The notes under the pieces are model-generated. The model was not told the DNA's origin, made no database searches, and saw only the letters and a program-made list of their open reading frames with translations. Shown here piece by piece: positions 1-6,540 of a DNA stretch of 34,945 bases (the first letter of the stretch is position 1; every line of letters starts with the position of its first letter). A program made the position numbers and the translations under genes. The DNA is from Sphingobium chlorophenolicum (GTDB lineage Bacteria > Pseudomonadota > Alphaproteobacteria > Sphingomonadales > Sphingomonadaceae). The stretch spans positions 1 through 34,945 of the forward strand of contig NZ_JFHR01000053.1 of the NCBI RefSeq assembly GCF_000722875.1, written 5' to 3'.

Positions 1-2
1 CT

Positions 3-98
3 GTCGAGACCCACGAAAACTGGCTCGAAGCCAACCGCTATCTCAACATGAACGACCTTAAGGAGATGAAGAAAGCCGATCTACGTCAAGCCGCCTAG
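3..98 (+). CDS. 3' end of an unrecognised protein (5' partial)
   Basis: An open frame runs in from the left edge and stops at TAG 96-98, giving 31 residues that end MNDLKEMKKADLRQAA. The peptide is charged and looks helical. I do not recognise a family. It ends about 45 bases before the point where the neighbouring flavin reductase loses its normal sequence, so it could be the C-terminus of a transposase or of another gene moved here by rearrangement. That is inference from position only. Reality as a gene is uncertain because only 32 codons are visible. Confidence 0.3.
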   Translation, partial: VETHENWLEANRYLNMNDLKEMKKADLRQAA

Positions 99-113
99 CC
101 AGCATGCCCGCCG

Positions 114-428
114 CTATTTGCAGAACTTGACGCACACAACCCCGGCAAACTTGTCTATCCCCCGCGTCGCGAAGCGATTGGATAGCTCTTCCTGGTCGGC
201 CGACAATATATGGACCGCCCATCCACCCGCCTGGCGAAAGGCCGCCATGTTCGGACTGTCCAGCGCGAGGCTCCACAACACCATGGGCGGATCGAGCGAA
301 ACGCTGTTGAAGCTGCTTGCCGTCAACCCCACCGGCCTGCCATCCCCGTCACGCGTCGTGACGATCGTCACACCGGTCGCAAAATTCCCCAAAGCATTTC
401 GGAAAGCCTTTTTCCTGTCTTCGCGCAT
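114..428 (-). pseudogene. Flavin reductase (DIM6/NTAB, HpaC-like), C-terminally truncated
   Basis: The 104 residues match the N-terminal two thirds of the FMN-binding NAD(P)H:flavin reductase family. Family features are a start of MREDRKKAFRNALGNFATGV, then GLTASSFNSVSLDPP (FMN-binding loop), and later RFATRGIDKFAG. These enzymes reduce free flavin for two-component monooxygenases, and two such monooxygenases lie at 1515-4263. Family members are about 160-175 residues. Here family-like sequence ends at KFAG (about base 143) and, after VVCVKFCK, hits a stop at 114-116, so about 60 C-terminal residues are missing. I chose ATG at 428 because AAGGA lies about 8 bases upstream. The ATG at 437 has no well-placed ribosome binding site. 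Truncation by insertion or deletion is the likeliest reading, and the product is probably inactive. Confidence 0.7.
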
Positions 429-668
429 GCTCGTCATCCTTATCGCCCCAGGTGGGAAGCGCGTAGCGGTAATGCCGGACATCAGCGGACGACAAGAGCA
501 AGCCGCGACCATCACGGAGCCGATGATGATGCGCCCTTGCCCCGACCGGAGCGGCGTTCGCAAAAGGAACCGACCTATGAACAATCTTCGTCATTGACGG
601 GAAAAGTCTCATTGGCGGCGGCCCGCAGCCGTCGCCAAAAAAGGGCGTTTACGGCGAAGGAGATCATC

Positions 669-1331
669 ATGGCCACCACAGTCACCGAAACGCTCAAGTC
701 CCGCTACGCCGCCCTGCAGGCAGAGCGCGAGCGGACCTGGCCCCCCGCCCAGTTGGAGGGCAATGCGCGGCAACGCAATTTGTTGCTGGAGCGCTTCGAC
801 CCCGCAGCCGTGGCCCAGCCGGGCACGGTGCTGCCGCCCCTGTCCTTCGCTGAGGTGGATGGCGGCGCGCTGACCCTGGACGAACTCACCGCCGACGGCG
901 CGGCGCTGTTCGTCTTCTTCCGCTATGCGGGCTGTCCGGCCTGCAACATCGCCTTGCCTTATTATGCCGATACGCTGTTCCCGGAACTCAGGCAGCGGGG
1001 CGTCCCGCTCGTGGCGCTCAGCCCACAGCCGCCGCTTCCCCTGCGGGAGATCAAGACGCGGCACGACCTGCCCTTCCATGTCGCGACCGACGCCGACAAC
1101 AGTCTGGCGCGCGCGCTGAACATCAGCTTCCAGCCCGACAACCGCCCGTCGCCGCCGCCATCCGGCTGGATCGGCGAAGTGACCGGCACGGGCAGTTGGG
1201 AACTGCCCCAGCCCGCCGTCCTGCTGGTGGGCGCGGGGCGCGTCGTGCGCTGGCTACAGGTCAGCCCCGACTGGCTCGACCGTCCGGAAGCGGACACGAT
1301 CCTGCACCATATCGACCAGAATCGCGACTGA
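669..1331 (+). CDS. AhpC/TSA-type peroxiredoxin-like protein
   Basis: A 220-residue cytoplasmic protein with a thioredoxin fold of the AhpC/TSA (redoxin) class. The N-terminal 50 residues are a helical lead-in. The core has FFRYAGCPACNIALPYY, a CPAC redox motif at the start of the first helix, followed by LRQRGVPLVALSPQ, the usual strand after it. These proteins reduce peroxides or act as thiol-disulfide oxidoreductases. The CXXC here favours the peroxiredoxin-like subgroup over classical 2-Cys Prx. ATG 669 is chosen because AAGGAG lies at 656-661. The frame is open upstream to about 210, but that part overlaps the divergent flavin reductase and lacks family sequence. It is convergent with the monooxygenase at 1515. 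Substrate unknown. Confidence 0.8.
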   Translation: MATTVTETLKSRYAALQAERERTWPPAQLEGNARQRNLLLERFDPAAVAQPGTVLPPLSFAEVDGGALTLDELTADGAALFVFFRYAGCPACNIALPYYADTLFPELRQRGVPLVALSPQPPLPLREIKTRHDLPFHVATDADNSLARALNISFQPDNRPSPPPSGWIGEVTGTGSWELPQPAVLLVGAGRVVRWLQVSPDWLDRPEADTILHHIDQNRD

Positions 1332-1350
1332 CAAAGGCAGAAGCCCAGTC

Positions 1351-1431
1351 TTCTTATTTCCTCCCCATCAAAGATGGGGAGGGGGACCATGCGAAGCATG
1401 GTGGAGGGGAATTTCGGAGGTCGCGCCCCAC
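1351..1431 (+). repeat. Palindromic intergenic repeat, family A, copy 1
   Basis: Two adjacent hairpins lie between convergent genes. The first has arms CCTCCCCATC and GATGGGGAGG around AAA. The second has arms ACCATGC and GCATGGT around GAA. The tail reads TGGAGGGGAATTTCGGAGG then TCGCGCCCCA. The same arrangement recurs at 13406-13486 and, inverted, at 13487-13545. It probably serves as a REP-like element and perhaps as a two-way transcription stop. Confidence 0.8.
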
Positions 1432-1514
1432 CCACCAATGATTGTGGCCGCCGCTGGTGCCGCGACGAACCCCTGTCCACCATCACGCCGCCAAGCCCCC
1501 GCCTATGACCCCCC

Positions 1515-2858
1515 TCATTCAGCAGCGATAGCCTGCGGCTCCCGCGCATAACGGTTGTCCGGCACCGGCAGGCCCAGATGTCCGCGCAACGTCCGATGCG
1601 CATAATCGGCGCGGAACAGGCCGCGCTCCTGCAGGATCGGCACCACCCGCTCCCGGAACCGGGCGAAATCCTTCGGCCGCGTCACGCGCAGCAGGAAACC
1701 GTCGGCGGCGCGGCCGGTGAACCAGCGCTCGATCTGATCGGCGATGGTTTCGGGCGATCCCACGAAGTCCGACCGCCACTGGCCGAAACGATAGGCCGCC
1801 TCGCGCAGCGTCAGCTTTTCTTCCTGCGCGACCCGGATGATCCGCTCGGCATGGCCTTTGTAACTGTTCAGCGTCACGCCGGACAGGTCGGGGAAGGGCG
1901 CATCCAGATCGTAGCGGGAAAAGTCATGATAGTTGAACGCCCGCCCGACCTGCACCAGCAGCTTGCCGATATCCAGCGTCCGCTGCTGCGCGGCGGCGAT
2001 GGCCTGCGCTTCCTCGTCGGTCTCCGCGATGATCGGCACCAGCCCCGGCAAGATCTTCAGATGGTCGGGATTGCGGCCCAGCGCGCCCGCCCGCGCCTTG
2101 ATGTCGGCATAATAGGCGCGGCCCGTTTCGAAATCCTCGGCGCTGGTGAAGGTGCCCTCGGCGATGGATGCGCCCAGATTGCGGCCCTCATTGCTGTCCC
2201 CGGCCTGGAAGATCACCGGCTGCCCCTGCGCCGATCGGCTCAGCGCCAGCGGCCCGGCGACGGAAAAATGCGTTCCCTTATGGTCCAGCCGATGCTGCTT
2301 GCTCTTGTCCAGGAAGACGCCGGCCGCCCGGTCGCGGGGGAAGGCGTCATCCTCATAACTGTCCCACAGACCCTGCACGACATCCACGAATTCGCGGGCG
2401 CGGGCATAGCGGAGCTGGTGATCGAAATGCTCATCTCGCCCATAGTTGCGGGCGGCGCCCTCCAGCCCGGTGGTGACGACATTCCATCCCGCCCGGCCGC
2501 GGCTGATCTGGTCCAGCGACCCGAACTGCCGGGCGACATTATAGGGTTCCCAATAGGAAGTGGTGAGCGTGCCCACCAGCCCGATGCGCGAAGTAGACGC
2601 CGCCACCGCCGACAGCAGGGTCAGCGGTTCCAGCCGGTTCAGGAAATGCGGCGCGGTGTCGGGCGTGATGTAGGGCGAATCCACGATGAAGACGAGGTCG
2701 AACTTCGCCGCCTCCGCCGCGCGGGCATTGTCGATATACCAGTCGATGTCGATGCTGGCGTCGCCGGGCAGGTCGGGGTCCAGCCAACTGCTATGGTCGG
2801 CGCCGACCCCTTCCAAAATCGCGCCCAGATGCAATTGCCGCTGCGTGGCTTCCGTCAT
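1515..2858 (-). CDS. NtaA/SnaA/DszA-family FMN-dependent monooxygenase (LLM class), copy 1
   Basis: A 447-residue luciferase-like (TIM-barrel) flavin monooxygenase of the nitrilotriacetate monooxygenase component A family. Markers are an N-terminal LHLGAILEGVGADHSSW, AAKFDLVFIVDS, LNRLEPLTLLSAVAASTSRIGL, the strongly conserved SLDQISRGRAGWNVVTT, and QPVIFQAGDSNEG. The family uses FMNH2 from a separate reductase and O2 to attack organosulfur compounds, aminopolycarboxylates or heterocycles. The actual substrate cannot be read from sequence. ATG 2858 is preceded by GAGGA, and the open frame further upstream is not family-like. It lies 70 bases downstream of a paralogue (2929-4263), the same strand and probably the same transcript, with a TetR gene in front. 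The truncated flavin reductase at 114-428 may once have been the partner. Confidence 0.88.
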   Translation of the reverse strand: MTEATQRQLHLGAILEGVGADHSSWLDPDLPGDASIDIDWYIDNARAAEAAKFDLVFIVDSPYITPDTAPHFLNRLEPLTLLSAVAASTSRIGLVGTLTTSYWEPYNVARQFGSLDQISRGRAGWNVVTTGLEGAARNYGRDEHFDHQLRYARAREFVDVVQGLWDSYEDDAFPRDRAAGVFLDKSKQHRLDHKGTHFSVAGPLALSRSAQGQPVIFQAGDSNEGRNLGASIAEGTFTSAEDFETGRAYYADIKARAGALGRNPDHLKILPGLVPIIAETDEEAQAIAAAQQRTLDIGKLLVQVGRAFNYHDFSRYDLDAPFPDLSGVTLNSYKGHAERIIRVAQEEKLTLREAAYRFGQWRSDFVGSPETIADQIERWFTGRAADGFLLRVTRPKDFARFRERVVPILQERGLFRADYAHRTLRGHLGLPVPDNRYAREPQAIAAE

Positions 2859-2928
2859 GTCCAGATCCTCGGAAATAGGAAATGATGAAGCGGGCGTCGC
2901 GGCAATGGCCGCCGACGCCCGCCATCGA

Positions 2929-4263
2929 TCAGGCCGCGCTCTTCTCGGCGACCTTGCTATACCGGTTGTCCGGCTCCGCAAGGCCCAGATGCTCGCGGAA
3001 AGTGGTCCCTTCATAATCGGTGCGGAACAGGCCCCGGGCCTGAAGGATCGGGATCACCTTGTCCACGAACAGGTCGAGCTGGCCGGGAAGCGGTTCGAAG
3101 ATGACGAAACCGTCGGCCGCCCCGCTTTCGAACCATTGCTGCAACCGGTCCGCCACCGTTTCCGGCGACCCGACAAAGGCGCCCCGCGGGGTCGCCAGCC
3201 GTTCCGCCACCTGCCGCAGCGTCAGATTGTCGGCGCGCACATGCGCCAGGATGCGCTGCGCCCCGCTCTGCTGGCTGTTGAACCCGATATGCTCGACATC
3301 CGGGAAGGGCGCATCCAGATCATATTGGCGGAAATCATGGTCGTTGAAGGTCCGCGACAGGAAGCCCAGGCCCGTCTCGATCGATTCCAGCGACGCCAGT
3401 TCGCGATAGCGCGCCTCCGCATCCTCGTCCGTCTCGCCGACGATGGGCGCGATGCCCGGCAGGATGAACAACTGGTTCGGATCGCGGCCGAAACCCTTGG
3501 CCCGCGCCTTGACGTCGGCATAATAGGCCTGGGCCGCTTGCTCGTCCTCTGGGCCGGCGAAGATGACCTCCGCCCGCTTCGCCGCGAAATTGCGCCCGTC
3601 GTCCGAAGCGCCCGCCTGGAAGATGACCGGCTGCCCCTGCGGCGTCCGCTTGATGTTCAGCGGCCCACGTACCTGGAAGAATTCGCCCTTGTGATCCAGC
3701 CGGTGCAGCCGTTCCGGATCGACGAACCGGCCGCTTTCCTTGTCTCCGACATGGGCGTCCTGCTCCCAACTGTCCCAAAGGCCCTGGACCACGTCCAGAT
3801 ATTCCCCGGCGATGCGATAGCGCACGGAATGGGGCGGATGTTCGGTCTTGCTGAAATTGGCGGCCGTGTCGCCCAGCCAGGACGTCACGATATTCCATCC
3901 CGCGCGCCCTCCGCTCAGATGGTCGAGCGAGGCGAACTGCCGGGCCACGTTGAACGGCTCGGAATAGCTGACGGTCAGCGTCGCCACCAGCCCGATGCGC
4001 GACGTGGTCGCCGCCAGCGCGGACAATATGGTAATCGGTTCGAACCGGTTGAGATAATGCGGACTCGACTTTTCCGTCACCGACAGGCTGTCCGCGATGA
4101 AGAGGAAGTCGAACTTGCCGCGCTCGGCAATGGCGGCCTGCTTCTGATAGAAGGCCAGGCTGGTGCTGGCGTTGACGTCGCGGTCCGGATGGCGCCAATC
4201 GTTCCAGGTGCGGCCGACGCCATGCAGGATGAAGCCAAGCTTGATGTGACGATTTTGGGGCAT
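2929..4263 (-). CDS. NtaA/SnaA/DszA-family FMN-dependent monooxygenase (LLM class), copy 2
   Basis: A 444-residue paralogue of the preceding enzyme. Collinear motifs are IKLGFILHGVGRTWNDW, RGKFDFLFIADS, LNRFEPITILSALAATTSRIGL, SLDHLSGGRAGWNIVTS and QPVIFQAGASDDG. The C-terminal part has the family's DNLTLRQVAERLATPRGAFVG and FEPLPGQLDLFVDKVIPILQ. It is predicted to be a cytoplasmic FMNH2-dependent oxygenase that needs a flavin reductase. ATG 4263 starts the family-like sequence; an in-frame start at 4293 would add ten unconserved residues. It sits between the TetR gene (112 bases upstream) and copy 1 (70 bases downstream). A 12-bp palindrome at 4350-4361 is a candidate control site. The two copies are clearly diverged, so they may handle different substrates or steps. 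Confidence 0.88.
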   Translation of the reverse strand: MPQNRHIKLGFILHGVGRTWNDWRHPDRDVNASTSLAFYQKQAAIAERGKFDFLFIADSLSVTEKSSPHYLNRFEPITILSALAATTSRIGLVATLTVSYSEPFNVARQFASLDHLSGGRAGWNIVTSWLGDTAANFSKTEHPPHSVRYRIAGEYLDVVQGLWDSWEQDAHVGDKESGRFVDPERLHRLDHKGEFFQVRGPLNIKRTPQGQPVIFQAGASDDGRNFAAKRAEVIFAGPEDEQAAQAYYADVKARAKGFGRDPNQLFILPGIAPIVGETDEDAEARYRELASLESIETGLGFLSRTFNDHDFRQYDLDAPFPDVEHIGFNSQQSGAQRILAHVRADNLTLRQVAERLATPRGAFVGSPETVADRLQQWFESGAADGFVIFEPLPGQLDLFVDKVIPILQARGLFRTDYEGTTFREHLGLAEPDNRYSKVAEKSAA

Positions 4264-4349
4264 GATGGATTTCTCGCTGAATAGGTTGCGCAAGAAAATC
4301 TAAGCCCCGCGATCCGCGCCGACCAACGCGCATCGATCAGCCTTCTATG

Positions 4350-4361
4350 ATTTGATCAAAT
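4350..4361. promoter_or_regulatory. Candidate operator, perfect palindrome ATTTGATCAAAT
   Basis: A perfect 12-bp palindrome in the 112-base gap between the TetR gene and the first monooxygenase gene, 87 bases before the latter's ATG. It is AT-rich in a GC-rich setting. It could be the TetR binding site or part of a minus-strand promoter. No second copy was noticed near the TetR start, which weakens the assignment. Confidence 0.35.
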
Positions 4362-4375
4362 AGGAGAGGGGCGGC

Positions 4376-4924
4376 TCAACGCAGCGAAAAGGCGAAGAGC
4401 TGCAACACCTCCTGCATGTCGGCTTCGTCCGTATCCTCCAACTGCCCGTCCAGCGCCAGCATGGCGAGCCCATGGACCACCGCCCAGCTTGCCAGCGTCG
4501 CCCGCTCGATCCCTTCGTCCAATATCGCCGCGACCGAGTCGGTCAGCACCTGATAGGCCTGCGACTCGCATTCATCCTCCCGCCGCACCATGCGGCGGTC
4601 GGCGAACATCAGCCGGAACAGCGCCTGATGCGTCCGCGCAAACTGGATATAGGCCAGGCCCTGCCGCATCAGCCGCTCGCGGGGATTGGCGCCCGCGTCC
4701 ACCGCGAGCAGATCGGCGGTCAGGATCGCGAATCCCTCGCTCGCCAGCGCGCCCATCAACCCCGCCTTGTCGGGAAAATGGCGGTAGGGCGCCATCGCCG
4801 AAACCCCGGCTGCCCGCGCCACGGCGCGCAGGCTGATGTCGGGCACGTCCGCCTTCAGCATGGCCATGGCCGTCCGCATCAGCGTGTGGCGCAGGGCGCC
4901 TTGTCCTTCTCCGGGATGCTCCAT
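4376..4924 (-). CDS. TetR/AcrR-family transcriptional regulator
   Basis: A 182-residue one-component repressor-type protein. The helix-turn-helix lies in about residues 15-60: ISLRAVARAAGVSAMAPYRH then FPDKAGLMGALASEGF, the standard TetR recognition helix followed by helix 4. The rest is an alpha-helical ligand domain of the type seen in WHG-like TetR regulators (YIQFARTHQALFRLMF). ATG 4924 is chosen. An upstream TTG at 4963 is possible but would add thirteen unconserved residues. It precedes two monooxygenase genes on the same strand and probably controls them, sensing their substrate or a related toxic compound. That role is inferred from position. Confidence 0.85.
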   Translation of the reverse strand: MEHPGEGQGALRHTLMRTAMAMLKADVPDISLRAVARAAGVSAMAPYRHFPDKAGLMGALASEGFAILTADLLAVDAGANPRERLMRQGLAYIQFARTHQALFRLMFADRRMVRREDECESQAYQVLTDSVAAILDEGIERATLASWAVVHGLAMLALDGQLEDTDEADMQEVLQLFAFSLR

Positions 4925-4990
4925 CTTGGGGCATGCCCTATCACGCCGATGTTTACACTGCAAGCAAGAGGGGAGCTGTTAGGTTAGCCA

Positions 4991-5120
4991 TCATTCCCCC
5001 TCCCGCAGGCGTTCAAACGAGGCGCGTGACTCGTTTGAAGGGTTAGGGGGTGGGCTGGCGCGACATCCGCGTTGTCTTACAACGGCTAAGTCAGAAGCTC
5101 GCTCCGCTCGCGCACACCCC
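4991..5120 (+). repeat. Composite palindromic repeat, family B with inserted hairpin
   Basis: It starts like the family B repeat (ATTCCCCCTCCCGCAGGCG). Where other copies continue with GGGAGGGGG, this copy carries a 28-base hairpin at 5012-5039 with arms TTCAAACGAG and CTCGTTTGAA, then returns to GGGTTAGGGGGTGGG. A 65-base segment follows (5056-5120) that recurs with a few changes at 30183-30247. It lies just downstream of the efflux operon's last gene, where it could end transcription. Confidence 0.8.
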
Positions 5121-5122
5121 AA

Positions 5123-6532
5123 TCAAGCCACAGACCACCCACCCCCCAACGCCCTGAACAGATCCACCTGCGCGAAGGCCACCGCCCGGTTCGCCGTCGC
5201 CAAATCGCTCTCCGCCGCCGCCAGCGTCCGCTGCGCGTCCAGCACCGTCAGAAAATCGATCTGCCCCTCGCGCTGCCGGGCAAGGCTGATCCGCGCCGCC
5301 CGGTCCGCCGCCTCCCGCGCCGCCTTCAGCGTATCGCGCCGCTCCAGCGCATGGGCATAGACGGACAGCGCCGTCTCCGTTTCCTCCAGCGCCCGCAGCA
5401 CCGTCCCGTCAAAGGCCGCGAGCGACCCGTCCGCATCCGCTTTGGCCGCCGCGATCCGCGCCCGATTGGCCTCCTGATTGGGAAAGGCCCAGTTGATCAG
5501 CGGCCCCAACAGCCAGCGGAACGGCCCGCCCCCGAAAATGTCGCCGCCGCCGACCGCAGTCGTGCCGATCGACCCGCCCAAAGTGATGCGCGGATAAAGG
5601 TCCGCCGTCGCCACGCCGATGCGCGCCGTGTCGGCGGCCAGCCGCTGCTCGGCGGCGCGCACGTCCGGACGTCGGGCCAGCAAAGCGCGCCCGTCCCCCA
5701 CCGGAATGGGCTGGCTCAGGCCCGGCGTCACCGTCCGTTCCCGAACCGCGCCCGGCAAATCCTGCGGCGTCCGCCCGGTCAGCGTCGCCAGCCGGAAAAG
5801 CGCCCCGTCCCGATCCGCGATCAGGCTGGGGATGACCGCCGCCTGCTGGTCCCGCAACGCCGTCACCCGGATCACGTCCAGCCGGTCGGAACGGCCCACC
5901 TCGAACCGGGCGTTGGTGATGCGGATGCTCTTGTCCAACAGCGCCACCGTCTGCCGCGCCACCGCGATCCGCTCGGCCGAACTGGTGGCGTCGACATAGG
6001 CGCGCACCGTATCCGCGACCACCGCCACCCGCACCGCGTCGACATCGCCCGCCGCCGCGCCGACATCGCCCTTCGCCGCCTCGATGCTGCGCTTCACGCG
6101 CCCGAACAGGTCGACCTCATAGGCGACGTTCAGCCCCGCATCGACGGTCCAATTCTCCCGGTCGATGCCCGGCAGGCTCTGCGCCGCCGACGCCCGGCCA
6201 TAGCTGGGCGAACCGCTGAGCGTCGTCTGCGGCAATTTGTCGGAACGGGCGCCGCGCAACCCTGCGCGGGCCTTTTCCAGCCGCGCCACCGCGACGCGGA
6301 TGTCGGTGTTCGCCTTCAACGCATCCTGCACCAGCCCGTCCAGCACCGGATCGCTGTAGAGCCGCCACCAATGGTCGTCGGCCTCGGCGGCGCTCACCGC
6401 CGGACCGACGCTGCCGATAAAGGCCCCGCCAGCGGCGGCGGGCGCGACCGGAGCCTTGAAATCCGGCCCGGCGGCGCAGGCCGTCAATGCCGACGCGCCC
6501 AGCAATAGGGGAAGAAGGGTCTTGATCATCAT
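5123..6532 (-). CDS. RND efflux outer-membrane factor, NodT-type lipoprotein
   Basis: A 469-residue TolC/OprM-class outer-membrane channel lipoprotein. The N-terminus MMIKTLLPLLLGASALTAC is a type II signal peptide with a lipobox ending at the Cys (LTAC then AAG). Two OEP repeats follow, with typical stretches such as DDHWWRLYSDPVLDGLVQDA, VDAGLNVAYEVDLFGRVKRS, LARRPDVRAAEQRLAADTAR and LYPRITLGGSIG. It forms the trimeric exit duct for the RND pump encoded just upstream. ATG 6532 (or the adjacent 6529) follows AAGGAA by about 5 bases and lies 8 bases after the pump's stop, so the genes are co-transcribed. It is the last gene of the operon. A family B repeat lies immediately downstream. Confidence 0.93.
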   Translation of the reverse strand: MMIKTLLPLLLGASALTACAAGPDFKAPVAPAAAGGAFIGSVGPAVSAAEADDHWWRLYSDPVLDGLVQDALKANTDIRVAVARLEKARAGLRGARSDKLPQTTLSGSPSYGRASAAQSLPGIDRENWTVDAGLNVAYEVDLFGRVKRSIEAAKGDVGAAAGDVDAVRVAVVADTVRAYVDATSSAERIAVARQTVALLDKSIRITNARFEVGRSDRLDVIRVTALRDQQAAVIPSLIADRDGALFRLATLTGRTPQDLPGAVRERTVTPGLSQPIPVGDGRALLARRPDVRAAEQRLAADTARIGVATADLYPRITLGGSIGTTAVGGGDIFGGGPFRWLLGPLINWAFPNQEANRARIAAAKADADGSLAAFDGTVLRALEETETALSVYAHALERRDTLKAAREAADRAARISLARQREGQIDFLTVLDAQRTLAAAESDLATANRAVAFAQVDLFRALGGGWSVA

Positions 6533-6540
6533 GCCGTTCC

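Noticed and set aside
210..668. Upstream extension of the peroxiredoxin-like frame
   Set aside because: It overlaps the divergent flavin reductase, has shadow-like composition, and the ribosome binding site is at 656-661 just before ATG 669.
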